The position numbers and the translations under genes were made by a program. A DNA stretch of 64,000 nt from Amycolatopsis orientalis DSM 40040 = KCTC 9412 (GTDB lineage Bacteria; Actinomycetota; Actinomycetes; Mycobacteriales; Pseudonocardiaceae): assembly GCF_000478275.1 (NCBI RefSeq), contig NZ_ASJB01000042.1, positions 248,001 to 312,000 on the forward strand, in the 5' to 3' direction. This document shows, in pieces, positions 7,835-15,488 of this stretch (position 1 is the first letter of the stretch; every line of letters starts with the position of its first letter). Under the pieces are notes generated by a model, which saw only the letters and a program-made list of their open reading frames with translations, had not been told where the DNA came from and searched no databases.

Positions 7835-8872
7835 TCAGTCCACGGCCCGCACCAGGTCCAGCGCGCGGCCGAGCGTGGTGAGCCGGTCGGCGACCGTCTC
7901 CCCCGCCGGATACAGCCGGACCGTGCCGACCCCGGCGGCGCGCCACACCCGCAGCCGTTCGGCCACCATGGCTTCGGTGCCGATCAGCGTCGTGCCGAGC
8001 ACCATTTCGTCGGTCACCAGCCCGGCCGCGCCTTCCCGGTCGCCCGCCTGCCAGCGCTCCCGCACCGCCTCGGCGGCTTCGGCCCAGCCCTGCCTGCTGT
8101 AGGCGTTGTTGTAGAAGTTCGTCTTCGCCGAGCCCATCCCGCCGAGGCTGAACGCGAGTTCGGCCTTGCGGCCCGCGACCATCCCGCACAACTCGTCTTC
8201 ATCCCTGGCGAAAGCGACCTCGGCGCCCTGGCAGATTTCGAGATCCGCCCGCGACCGGCCTGCTTTGGCGAGACCCGCGTCGAGATGCGAGAAGTAGGCT
8301 TCCGCACCCTCCGGCACGAAACTGGTGCCCAGCCAGCCGTCCGCGATCTCGCCGGTCAGCTCCAGCAGCTTCGGCGACAGCGTGGCCAGATGGATCGGGA
8401 TGTCCGGATTCGGCGTCAGCGAAAGCCGCATCGGCTTGGCCTCACCCGGCCGCGGGATCTCGAATTCCTTGCCGGAGAAGGCGACCTTCTCCCCCGCGAA
8501 CGCCTGGCGGATGATCGCGACCGTCTCCCGCATCCGCGTCAGCGGGCGGGCGAACGGAACGCCGTGCAGACCCTCGATCACCTGCGGTCCCGAAGCGCCG
8601 AGTCCGAGGACGAACCGGCCGCCGGAGAGTTCCGAAAGCGTCAACGCCGCCTGCGCGATCGCGACCGGCGACCGGGTGCCGAGCTGGATGATCCCCGAGC
8701 CGAGCCGGATCCGCCCGGTCCGCGCGGCGAGATAGCCGAGCACGGACGGCGCGTCCGACCCCCATGCCTCGGCGACCCAGCAGTCGTCGAGGCCGAGTTT
8801 CTCCGCCTCCAGCACGAAATCCAGCGTCTCCCGCCAGCCGCGCGAGGCCTCGACCGTGGTCGCCGTCCGCAT
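7835..8872 (-). CDS. LLM-class F420-dependent oxidoreductase
   Basis: 345 residues, luciferase-like fold. Characteristic segments are GLDDCWVAEAWGSDAPSVLG (about 26-45), RIRLGSGIIQLGTRSP, and GGRFVLGLGASGPQVIEGLHG (about 83-103), the last typical of F420-dependent LLM enzymes. Size and pattern resemble the mycobacterial Rv3520c type, a KstR-regulon member, but this is recollection and not a search. ATG at 8872 is used: its A is the last base of the upstream gene's TGA (TGATG), so translation is coupled to the SRPBCC gene. Longer in-frame ORFs run into the SRPBCC gene in another frame and are shadows. Confidence 0.92.
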   Translation of the reverse strand: MRTATTVEASRGWRETLDFVLEAEKLGLDDCWVAEAWGSDAPSVLGYLAARTGRIRLGSGIIQLGTRSPVAIAQAALTLSELSGGRFVLGLGASGPQVIEGLHGVPFARPLTRMRETVAIIRQAFAGEKVAFSGKEFEIPRPGEAKPMRLSLTPNPDIPIHLATLSPKLLELTGEIADGWLGTSFVPEGAEAYFSHLDAGLAKAGRSRADLEICQGAEVAFARDEDELCGMVAGRKAELAFSLGGMGSAKTNFYNNAYSRQGWAEAAEAVRERWQAGDREGAAGLVTDEMVLGTTLIGTEAMVAERLRVWRAAGVGTVRLYPAGETVADRLTTLGRALDLVRAVD

Positions 8873-9399
8873 CACGCGCGAGCCGCCTCGGCCCGCTCCT
8901 TGATCGCGGCGAGCGTCCCGGTCATCGCGTTCTCGAACTCGCGCAGCCGGACGAAGACGATCTTCTCCTCCTTGTCCGGCATCTGGTCGATGGCCAGCGA
9001 AAGGCCCGACCGTCCCGGCCCGAGCCGCATCCATTGCCGGAGCTTCGTACCGCCGTTCTCGGGCTCCAGCGTGAAGCGCCACAACGCCGTCGGCGTCTCG
9101 GGATCGTGAACCGCCCAGGCGAACACGCGCGGCGCCTCGCATTCGACGACGTGCGACGTCGTCTCCCATTCGCCCAGCGCGTCGTGTTTGCTGCGCCCGA
9201 CGAACCGCCTGCCCACCGCTGCGGTGCCCTCCTGGCCGTCGCACCATTCGGCCGCCTGGAGTTCCGGGCTCATCTCCGGCATCAGCCGTACGTCCGAGAC
9301 GATCGACCAGACCAGTTCCGGGGCAGCATCGACCCATGCCTGGACCTCCACCGTCGGCCTGTCGGCGTATTTGGCGCCGGTCCACTCCATCGTGGCCAC
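8872..9399 (-). CDS. SRPBCC (START-like) family protein
   Basis: 175 residues of the polyketide cyclase/SRPBCC hydrophobic-ligand fold. The typical opening is present (VEVQAWVDAAPELVWSIVSDVRLMPEMSPEL), followed by a beta-rich core with GRRFVGRSK, W-containing HVVECEAPRVFAWAV and the C-terminal helix LREFENAMTGTLAAIKERAE. Members bind or modify hydrophobic ligands; the coupled F420 oxidoreductase suggests a shared lipid or steroid substrate. ATG at 9399 has GGAGG with good spacing on the minus strand. It follows the HxlR regulator by 39 bp and probably lies in its operon or under its control. Confidence 0.88.
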   Translation of the reverse strand: MATMEWTGAKYADRPTVEVQAWVDAAPELVWSIVSDVRLMPEMSPELQAAEWCDGQEGTAAVGRRFVGRSKHDALGEWETTSHVVECEAPRVFAWAVHDPETPTALWRFTLEPENGGTKLRQWMRLGPGRSGLSLAIDQMPDKEEKIVFVRLREFENAMTGTLAAIKERAEAARA

Positions 9400-9428
9400 C
9401 TCCGCGTGCTCGTGACCTGGATAGTTGC

Positions 9429-9442
9429 GTAGATAGACCTAC
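9429..9442. promoter_or_regulatory. Candidate HxlR operator (GTAG-N6-CTAC dyad)
   Basis: The dyad GTAGATAGACCTAC lies in the 39-bp gap between the HxlR gene and the SRPBCC gene, overlapping the HxlR stop codon. On the minus strand it is preceded by TTGACA (9447-9452), a perfect -35 hexamer for the SRPBCC-LLM pair, so a repressor bound here would sit in the spacer. HxlR-type regulators are known to bind short dyads of the TAC/GTA kind. The arms are only 4 bp. Confidence 0.45.
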
Positions 9443-9954
9443 CTTGTCAAACCTTCCTGGGCGGCGAAGCGGCGCACCACGTCGGGGCGGCTCGCGAGCT
9501 TGGGCGGGTATCCGGGCCCCAGCCGCGCGCGGGTGTTCTCCGCGGTGAGCGTCCCGGCGCAGTGCGCGCAGACGACCTCCGCGTGCGTGTCGTGCCCGCA
9601 GGTGTCGTGATGGAGGGTGACCGGCGGACCGGCCTCCTCGGAGAGCCAGCGGTCCCCCCAGCGCGACATCGCGGCGAGCACCCCGTAGAAATCGGCGCCC
9701 TTCTCGGTCAGGACGTAGTCATAGCGGACCGGCTCGGTCTGGTAGGCGCGCTTCTCCAGCAACCCCTCGCCGACCAGGCGGCGCAGCCGGTCGGCGAGGG
9801 TGTTCCGCGCGATCCCGAGCTCCTGCTGGAACTCGTCGAACCGGCGGATCCCGTAGAACGCCTCCCGCAGGACCAGCGGCGTCCACCAGTCGCCGAGCAG
9901 GTCCATGGTGCGCGCGATCGAGCACGGCCACTGCGCGAACGAAGTCCGTTTCAT
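9439..9954 (-). CDS. HxlR-family winged-helix regulator
   Basis: 171 residues. The HxlR domain (about 5-105) shows the family opening CSIARTMDLLGDWWTPLVLREAFYG, the helix GIARNTLADRLRRLVGEGLLEKR, and the wing YDYVLTEKGADFYGVL. The Cys near residue 11 is the redox or electrophile sensor in several relatives. The C-terminal extension holds CGHDTHAEVVCAHC, a possible metal-binding Cys/His cluster, found in the two-domain members. It is the first gene of a minus-strand run with SRPBCC and LLM and probably controls them. Confidence 0.9.
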   Translation of the reverse strand: MKRTSFAQWPCSIARTMDLLGDWWTPLVLREAFYGIRRFDEFQQELGIARNTLADRLRRLVGEGLLEKRAYQTEPVRYDYVLTEKGADFYGVLAAMSRWGDRWLSEEAGPPVTLHHDTCGHDTHAEVVCAHCAGTLTAENTRARLGPGYPPKLASRPDVVRRFAAQEGLTR

Positions 9955-10014
9955 GTCGGCGAGCCTACGCCCGGTGAAATTGATCCGGTCATTCCTCCAC
10001 CTATTCTCCCGCGA

Positions 10015-10956
10015 TCAGGCACTGGCGCGAAATGTTGCGATCCGGTCAAGGAGATCCCGCGCATTAATGTCACTTACCCGCCTCCGCACGCATTCCGACA
10101 GCGGCCGCAAACGATCCCGCGTGCGGGCGGAACGGATTCCGCCCGCGATCTCCATCGCGGCCAGCCCGACCTCCGCCGCGTGGTCGAGATCGCCCTCCAG
10201 GGCGTGGTCGACGGCGAGCCAGATCATCGTCAGCGACCGGCTGCGCGCCATGTCCGGGCCATAGCCGTCGACGGCTTCGGTGAGCGCGGGGATGGCCTCC
10301 CGGCTGTGACCGACGTCGACGAGCCTGGCCAGTTCGGTGCGCACCGTGCCGATCATCGCGGCCATGTCGTTGACGGTGAAGAACGCCGACCACGACGGGG
10401 CCGCGTCCCCGCAGCAACTCGCGAACTGTTCCGGCGCACGGGAAAGCTTGTCCAGCGCTTGCCGGACATCACCGAGCAGCGCGTAGGCCCACGCCTCGTT
10501 CGCCGACAGGATCGCCTGCGAAAGCGGCGTTCCCGCCCGCCGTGCCGCGAGTTGCCCTTGCCCGAACTGATCGAGCGCCTCGGCCGGGGAGCGGTGATGC
10601 AGATACATCCGGCCGAGCCGGTAATGGACGTTGGCGACGAGATCGTCGTTGCGGGCCTCCGCCGCGAGTTCGAGCGCGCGACGGAAGTGCCGCTCGGCGC
10701 GGACGGGACGGCCGGAGTCGAATTCCGTCCAGCCGACCAGATTGTGCAGATCCGCTACCACTCCCGCCAGCCGCCGGGCCAGCGCCTCGGACATGATCCC
10801 CCGCCGCAGCGCGGCGCCGTAGGGTTCCAGCACCCGCAGCAGCTCCCGGCACGCCCCGCCGCCTTCCCGGTAGTCGCGGGCCCGGAGTGCCTTGATGACA
10901 CCCTCGAGCCGGTCGATGTCGGCCTGCCCGACGCGCATCGGGAGCCGGTCAATCAC
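10015..10956 (-). CDS. TPR-repeat protein lacking the usual N-terminal HTH
   Basis: 313 residues, all alpha-helical with TPR-like hairpins: GWTEFDSGRPVRAERHFRRAL, NVHYRLGRMYLHHRSPAEALDQF and SANEAWAYALLGDVRQALDKL. It resembles the C-terminal three quarters of actinobacterial XRE-TPR regulators, but no HTH precedes it in any frame. The GTG at 10956 is chosen because AGGAG sits 7 nt upstream (10964-10968, minus strand); longer ORF versions begin with a low-complexity Arg/Gly stretch from a TTG and have no such site. It could be a stand-alone peptide-binding or scaffold TPR protein, or the remnant of a regulator. There is no partner gene next to it. Confidence 0.75.
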   Translation of the reverse strand: MIDRLPMRVGQADIDRLEGVIKALRARDYREGGGACRELLRVLEPYGAALRRGIMSEALARRLAGVVADLHNLVGWTEFDSGRPVRAERHFRRALELAAEARNDDLVANVHYRLGRMYLHHRSPAEALDQFGQGQLAARRAGTPLSQAILSANEAWAYALLGDVRQALDKLSRAPEQFASCCGDAAPSWSAFFTVNDMAAMIGTVRTELARLVDVGHSREAIPALTEAVDGYGPDMARSRSLTMIWLAVDHALEGDLDHAAEVGLAAMEIAGGIRSARTRDRLRPLSECVRRRVSDINARDLLDRIATFRASA

Positions 10957-11484
10957 GACGGCGCTCCTGGACACGCGGCACCGCCGGACCGGTCCCCCGC
11001 CCGGCCCGGCACGAAACCGGGAGGCGCTCCGGCGACCCCTGCGGCCGCGAGCCGGAAACGACGTCGCGCCGCCGATGATCTTGCCCGGGAATGGTGACGG
11101 TGATTCGCACACCCATTGAGAGGTCCTTCCCAATCCACAACGGCCAAAGCTCGTCGAGGTCCAGGACAGAGCCGCGCCGATCCCTGACGAATTCTCGAAC
11201 GGCGCCAGATGATGTTAACCACGATAAATATCGAAACCATCCGCCGAATGGTGGGGCAATTATCATTCACCGGAATATGCACGTGCGGAATCTCTTTCTT
11301 TTGCACGGATGCCCGCTTTCCCGCGACGCTCACCGCACGTGCTCAGCGAAGACCGTCCGTGAGCACATGAGACACAGCTCTCAGCCGAACGTGTGAAAGT
11401 TGTCAACTCGGGTCACGAAAAGGCTTCACATTGCGTTATCCATAGCTGAAGATCAACAGCAACCGAACGTAAGGGGCTGAAGCG
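10957..11484. other. 528-bp divergent intergenic region
   Basis: The 11140-11480 part is clearly AT-richer than average, consistent with old intergenic or acquired DNA. It contains a perfect 7-bp inverted repeat GTGCTCA/TGAGCAC with a 14-nt loop (11339-11366) and the 11-bp palindrome AGTTGTCAACT (11398-11408), both upstream of the SsgB-like gene and candidate operators. On the minus strand a 55-codon frame (11116-10949) ends 8 nt inside the TPR gene start; its composition is shadow-like and I do not call it a gene. Confidence 0.5.
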
Positions 11485-11898
11485 TTGGACAAGGAAAACG
11501 ACCTCATCCGGGGGACGATCGTCTTCGGTCTGCGCACTTTCGGTGCGGACCCCCTCCCTGTCCGCGCCGACCTCGAGTACGACCCCGAAGACCCCTACGC
11601 CGTTGTGGTGGCTTACCACTCGGGCGGCGGGACGGTCCGGTGGATGTTCGGCCGCGATCTGCTCGCGGACGGCCTCCTCACCCCATCGGGTGAGGGCGAC
11701 GTGATCATCAGCCCGGCCGACGACGCCTCGATCGTGATTTTCGCCCTCAGCGCACCCGACGGCTGCGCGGTCCTCGAAGCCCCGGCGCAGGAGCTGGCCG
11801 AGTTCCTCGACCGCACCTACGACGCGGTCCCCGCCGGTTCCGAGCCCGAGTGGTTCGACTTCGACCAGGAGATCGGCAAGCTCGTCACCGAATCCTGA
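11485..11898 (+). CDS. SsgA/SsgB-family sporulation and cell-division regulator
   Basis: 137 residues covering the whole single-domain family: PVRADLEYDPEDPYAVVVAYHSGGGTVRWMFGRDLLADGLLTPSGEGDVIISP, with the conserved WMFGRDLL core, and the C-terminal AQELAEFLDRTYDAVPAGSE. SsgA-like proteins, found only in morphologically complex actinomycetes, position septa by recruiting FtsZ. SsgB is the most conserved member and this gene looks closest to it. TTG at 11485 is preceded by AAGGGG at 8 nt. The gene stands alone, and the MITE begins 15 bp after its stop codon. Confidence 0.93.
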   Translation: MDKENDLIRGTIVFGLRTFGADPLPVRADLEYDPEDPYAVVVAYHSGGGTVRWMFGRDLLADGLLTPSGEGDVIISPADDASIVIFALSAPDGCAVLEAPAQELAEFLDRTYDAVPAGSEPEWFDFDQEIGKLVTES

Positions 11899-11912
11899 CC
11901 GGCCTGGGGGCC

Positions 11913-12078
11913 TAGGCCGTGTCCTGCAAGTCTTGTTCGCGGTCTTCGCGCCCAGGCGGCCCCTGACGGCACGGGCGGATGCGGCCGAGTACGACCCGGT
12001 ACGAGGCCGATCCGCCCGCACCGCCAGGAACCACCTGGATCACGAAGCCCATCGAACAGACTTACAGGACACGGCCTA
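11913..12078. mobile_element. Foldback MITE (166 bp, IS5-like ends)
   Basis: Terminal inverted repeats of 21 bp, starting TAGGCCGTGTCCTG and matching at 20 of 21 positions (11913-11933 against 12058-12078), delimit the element. The two halves are also imperfect inverted copies of each other along nearly their whole length (about 80 percent by eye), so the element is one long foldback with a turn near 11995. CTAG is found at both edges (11912-11915, 12076-12079), compatible with a TA or CTAG target duplication. No transposase frame is present. The end sequence resembles those of actinobacterial IS5-family (IS427-like) elements from memory. The right end provides the TAG stop of the adjacent XRE gene. 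Confidence 0.85.
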
Positions 12079-13056
12079 GACCACCGAATCGACGAGGAAC
12101 ACCTGGGCGGCGGTGCCGTCGCACCGATCCTGGATGAGCTGGACGCCGGTCTCGCCGCTTCCCTTGTACACCCCGACACACCACCTGGCGCCGGCGGCCG
12201 ACTTGAGCAGGTACCCCTTCACCGGCGCGGCCACCGGCTCGAAGGCGAACCGCTGATCGGCACGTCCTGGCTCGCAGTTGTCACCCGCCAGCAGGGTCGA
12301 CGCGTCCGTGCCGCCGTAGTCGACGGTCACACAGCCCTCGCCGTGCTCCGGACTGTGCAGGAGCAGCCGGTACCCGCCCTCGACCTTCTCGACCGACATC
12401 GGCGGCGACGCCGTCGCGCAGTCCTGCTGGCCGAGCACGATCCGCTCCTCCCGCACGAACTTCTCCGGCCCCTCCCCCACGCACAGCCCGGTATGCGCGA
12501 GCCGGACTCGCGTCCGCCCGGTCGGCGGCGCGGCCACGTCGGCGTTCTCGGCGTCCGGAACCGTCGTCGGAGCCGGTGCCGCGGCTGACGAAGAACCCGT
12601 GGTGACGACGGGCTGGTCCCGCGGCGGATCGTCGAATACCACCAGCCCGGCCACCACCAGGAGCGCCACGGCCGCCACCCCGGCCACGGGCCAGAGCAAT
12701 CTCGGCCGCCGTCGCGGGGAAGCCTCCGGGACACTCTCCGGCTCGGCGGGCTCGGGCGCCGGTTCCGGTTCCCGCTCCGACGCGGCCAGATCGGCCCGCA
12801 CCGCCAGCCAGCGCTCGACCGTCTCGTCGTCGGTGCCGCAGGCACGGACGAACGCCGCCAGCAGATCGGCCCTCGGCAGGGTGTCCCGCGAAAGCGCCCC
12901 GCTGATCGTCGAACTCGGCAACGGCGTCCCCGCCTTCGCGGCCCGGCGTTCGAGAACGCGGTAACTCAGATCGCTGCGGACGCGAAGGGCGCGCATCGCC
13001 GCGACGAACTGCGCCGCATCGGTGACTTCACGCGGATCCGGCCAGTCTTCGGCCAC
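12076..13056 (-). CDS. XRE-like regulator with one TM helix and extracellular beta-trefoil-like domain
   Basis: 326 residues. An N-terminal helix-turn-helix (about 12-75; FVAAMRALRVRSDLSYRVLERRAAKAG...STISGALSRDTLPR) is followed by a Pro/Glu linker, one transmembrane helix (about 119-140) and a Cys-containing outer domain (about 180-326) with QxW-like beta-trefoil repeats (GLCVGEGP, CVTVDYGG, RWCVGVYKG). This one-span layout suits a membrane-tethered DNA-binding or adaptor protein sensing a ligand outside the cell. GTG start has GGGGAGG 7 nt upstream. Its TAG stop lies in the right end of the MITE, so insertion may have trimmed or set the C-terminus. It is divergent from the operon at 13200. 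Confidence 0.82.
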   Translation of the reverse strand: MAEDWPDPREVTDAAQFVAAMRALRVRSDLSYRVLERRAAKAGTPLPSSTISGALSRDTLPRADLLAAFVRACGTDDETVERWLAVRADLAASEREPEPAPEPAEPESVPEASPRRRPRLLWPVAGVAAVALLVVAGLVVFDDPPRDQPVVTTGSSSAAAPAPTTVPDAENADVAAPPTGRTRVRLAHTGLCVGEGPEKFVREERIVLGQQDCATASPPMSVEKVEGGYRLLLHSPEHGEGCVTVDYGGTDASTLLAGDNCEPGRADQRFAFEPVAAPVKGYLLKSAAGARWCVGVYKGSGETGVQLIQDRCDGTAAQVFLVDSVV

Positions 13057-13100
13057 GACGGTTCCTCCCCAGGTCGGTGGACCCGGCCGAGTCTAGGGGT

Positions 13101-13130
13101 GTCCGGGATCGTCCGGAACCGTCCGGAAAA
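13101..13130. repeat. Three tandem 10-bp repeats GTCCGGRAHM, helix-phased
   Basis: GTCCGGGATC, GTCCGGAACC and GTCCGGAAAA follow each other with an exact 10-bp period in the 143-bp gap between the divergent XRE gene (start 13056) and the operon at 13200. A partial fourth unit, TTGTCCGA, follows at about 13133. Repeats spaced by one helical turn place identical contacts on one DNA face and are a plausible cooperative operator for the adjacent regulator. Confidence 0.6.
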
Positions 13131-13199
13131 CCTTGTCCGAGCTGGGGCGGACGGCTTCATTCGGCAACGTCCGACGCTGAGGATGAAAGGAAGTGCCGA

Positions 13200-13946
13200 A
13201 TGCCGCGACGTCAATTCCGCCCGGTCCGGCGGCGACGAGCCCCCGGCCCGCTGGCCTGGGCCGGGTTCGCGGGAGGGGTGACCATGGGAGCGCTCGCGGC
13301 CACGCTGATCGCCGGGAACGACGGGCAGCCGCCGCCCCCGACGACCCAGCTCGCCGCGGGCGAACTGCCGGAAACGCTCAAGAACCTCGTCACCGAATAC
13401 CTCGCCGAGGAGGGGTACCGGCCGGCCGCGGGTGCCGGTGAAGAACCGCCTCCCGCCCCGCCACCGGCTCCGGCCGACGTCCCTCCCCCGGCACCCGCAC
13501 CCGCCGTGCCGGTCCCCTTGCCCGTTCCGATGCCGGTTCCGGTGGCACCCGTTGCGACCCGCACCGGACCGGGATCCTGGCCGATCGAGTCCGCGCCGGA
13601 GCCGGTCGCCCTGCCCCTTCGGGTTCCACCGCCGGTGATCCAGGCCGCGGCGGCGGACGTGGGCGCCGCGATCGAGGCGGTACCCGACGTGGCCGAGGCG
13701 GCGCCCGAGGTGGTGAAGGCCGCCGTCGACACCGCGCCCGTCACCTCGCGGACCGAGATCGGCACCCCGCCCGAGCCGGCCGTGGTGGCGGCGGAAGACC
13801 AGGTCTCCTTCGCGGCCCAGGAAAGCACGCCCCGGATAGCACGTCAGGTCGAAGCGGCCCCCGAACCCGAGGTCTCGGCCCACACGATCACCGAGGTGAG
13901 TTCGGGCGACGCGATCGTCGTCCCGGCCGAGAGCGAGGTCGGATGA
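13200..13946 (+). CDS. Membrane-anchored Pro/Ala/Val-rich protein (unrecognised)
   Basis: 248 residues of no family I recognise. A basic N-terminus (RRQFRPVRRRR) precedes one transmembrane helix (about 19-40), a short conserved-looking stretch (about 52-72, ELPETLKNLVTEYLAEEGY), a long proline linker (about 80-115) and an Ala/Val/Glu-rich tail. It is probably anchored with the tail outside the membrane. ATG at 13200 follows AAAGGAAG, and the longer ORF start at 13077 would remove the tidy membrane start. Its TGA overlaps the ATG of the next gene (ATGA), so the two are translated together and likely form one system. Confidence 0.75.
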   Translation: MPRRQFRPVRRRRAPGPLAWAGFAGGVTMGALAATLIAGNDGQPPPPTTQLAAGELPETLKNLVTEYLAEEGYRPAAGAGEEPPPAPPPAPADVPPPAPAPAVPVPLPVPMPVPVAPVATRTGPGSWPIESAPEPVALPLRVPPPVIQAAAADVGAAIEAVPDVAEAAPEVVKAAVDTAPVTSRTEIGTPPEPAVVAAEDQVSFAAQESTPRIARQVEAAPEPEVSAHTITEVSSGDAIVVPAESEVG

Positions 13947-15478
13947 ATCCGCTGGTGAAGCCTCCCCGGGCCCTCGGGACCGGCACACTCGCCGTCGCGG
14001 GCCTGATGACCGCGACCGTTCTGATGTCCGGATTGTCGAACTCTCTCGACCCCGCGCCGGGGACGGGAATCCAGCAGGTCGCGTTCACCACCGACCCGCC
14101 GCCCGAGAACACCGGACCGGCCAAGGAGAAACTGAAGGCCAAGATCCTGGCCAAGATGCTCGATCTGGCCGCACCGCTCGACCCGGCGGACCCGAAGTAC
14201 CACCGGAAGCTGTATCAGCAGGTGCTGGCCAACCGGGCCATCGCCAAGCTGAGCAGCCCGAGCATCTCCTCGACGGACATCCAAAGCCTGCTGACGGACG
14301 CCTTCGAGATCCACCGCAGGTCCCGGCAGACGGCGAAAGGCCTGCTGGATCGCATGTCCAAAGTGGACGAACAGGTCGCCGCCCTGCGACGGCAGGTGGC
14401 CGCCGCGAAGACCGAGAAGGCGCGAGCCAAGGCCACCACCAAGCTCACGCAGGCGACGAACAGCCGCAGGGAGCTGAACAAACTCCTCAAAGCCGCCGAG
14501 CACCACGCCAAGCCGTTCAACCGGGACGCCTACATCCAGACTCTCAAGCGCGCGATCTGGGGACTCGAGCAGCAGGTCAACAGCAAGCTCGGCAAGGAGT
14601 CGAAGAAGAAGGTCAACGATCGTCTCGACCAGGCCCGCAAGGACCTGGCGACGGCGGTCGAGGATCGCGAGCGCGGCCGCAGGCGCGGCGACGACGACGG
14701 CGGCACTCCGGCCAGGCGCGGGGATCCCCGGCAACCACCGAAGAACCCGACGACCGGTGCCAGGACTTCGGTGACTCCGAAGACGGGGACGGGGCGCGTA
14801 CCGACGTCGGGCTACGGTGTCGACAAGGCGCTACGAGGGTCGAGCCAGGTTCGGGCCGGCATCGGCGCCATGCAGGGTGTGGTGCCGCCGTTCTCCATCA
14901 AGGAGGTCCACGACAACCCCTATCTGCCCACCGCGTACCGGTTCGCCGAAGCACTGCAGTCGGCGCCGACGGAGAAGAACAGGCGGTTCATCGAGGACGC
15001 GATCCTCCGGCACGTCCTTCCCGATCCGCACAAACGGAAGACGTTCCTCCAAGCCCTGCGGGACACCTACCGGCCGCAGATCGTGCCGGACGGCAAGGGC
15101 GGCTACGTCAAGGCCGTCAACCCGATCCGGAAGGAGTGGGAGGACCACATCACGAGGGCCTTCCCCACGAAGGTGCCGACGCCGCGTCAACAGGCGATCC
15201 GCAAACAGGAGCAGATCGATCGCGCGGACACGCGGCGCGGCGGCGCGATCAAAAAGCCTCTCACGCCGAGGGAAGCGGCGATTCTCAAACAGGAGCGGAT
15301 CGACCGGGAGGACACGCGACGCGGTGGCCCGATCAGGAGGCCGGTCTATTCGCGTCAGGACGCGATCGCCAAACAGGAACGTATCGACCGCGCGGACGCG
15401 CAACGGGATGGCACCGCCAAGAAGTCCACGAAGAAGCCGACGGGGAAGAAGGGCAAGAACCTGCCGTCGGCGGTGTGA
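13943..15478 (+). CDS. Membrane-anchored coiled-coil protein with three 28-residue C-terminal repeats (unrecognised)
   Basis: 511 residues of unknown family. One hydrophobic anchor (about 12-31) is followed by a helical, Lys/Arg/Glu-rich region with coiled-coil character (about 55-230), a basic linker (about 235-290), a compact segment with VVPPFSIKEVHDNPYLPTAY (about 313-332), and three tandem 28-residue repeats (414-497) of the pattern RxxAIxKQExIDRxDxxRxG. It ends in a Lys-rich tail. The start overlaps the upstream stop (ATGA). The pair sits opposite a membrane-linked XRE protein, hinting at a cell-envelope function. Roughly 1.5 kb of clean codon bias supports the reading; function is unknown. 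Confidence 0.78.
   Translation: MNPLVKPPRALGTGTLAVAGLMTATVLMSGLSNSLDPAPGTGIQQVAFTTDPPPENTGPAKEKLKAKILAKMLDLAAPLDPADPKYHRKLYQQVLANRAIAKLSSPSISSTDIQSLLTDAFEIHRRSRQTAKGLLDRMSKVDEQVAALRRQVAAAKTEKARAKATTKLTQATNSRRELNKLLKAAEHHAKPFNRDAYIQTLKRAIWGLEQQVNSKLGKESKKKVNDRLDQARKDLATAVEDRERGRRRGDDDGGTPARRGDPRQPPKNPTTGARTSVTPKTGTGRVPTSGYGVDKALRGSSQVRAGIGAMQGVVPPFSIKEVHDNPYLPTAYRFAEALQSAPTEKNRRFIEDAILRHVLPDPHKRKTFLQALRDTYRPQIVPDGKGGYVKAVNPIRKEWEDHITRAFPTKVPTPRQQAIRKQEQIDRADTRRGGAIKKPLTPREAAILKQERIDREDTRRGGPIRRPVYSRQDAIAKQERIDRADAQRDGTAKKSTKKPTGKKGKNLPSAV
15182..15433 (+). repeat. Three 84-bp in-frame tandem repeats
   Basis: These encode residues 414-497 of the preceding protein as three 28-residue units sharing the core KQE[RQ]IDR[AE]D. 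Nucleotide identity is lower than residue similarity, so the repeats have been kept by selection on protein rather than by recent duplication. Charge alternates regularly (K/R with E/D), suggesting an amphipathic helix or salt-bridge-rich bundle. Confidence 0.8.
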
Positions 15479-15488
15479 AACCGGGGGT

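Noticed and set aside
10949..11116. 55-codon frame upstream of and overlapping the TPR gene
   Set aside because: Weak start context and composition typical of a shadow frame; no similarity to a peptide-signal precursor was apparent.
11413..12021. Minus-strand ORF across the SsgB gene and MITE as a possible transposase remnant
   Set aside because: Its MITE part translates to low-complexity Arg/Gly/Ala text with no DDE motif, and the rest is antisense to the SsgB-like gene.
12966..13988. 340-codon minus-strand ORF antisense to the 13200 gene
   Set aside because: Arg/Gly/Asp/His-rich shadow without motifs, lacking the codon bias of neighbouring genes; the plus-strand frame has a clear membrane anchor and a coupled partner.
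15182..15433. Regular 84-bp repeats considered as a CRISPR array
   Set aside because: There is no constant repeat with variable spacers; the units are divergent DNA encoding similar 28-residue protein repeats in frame.
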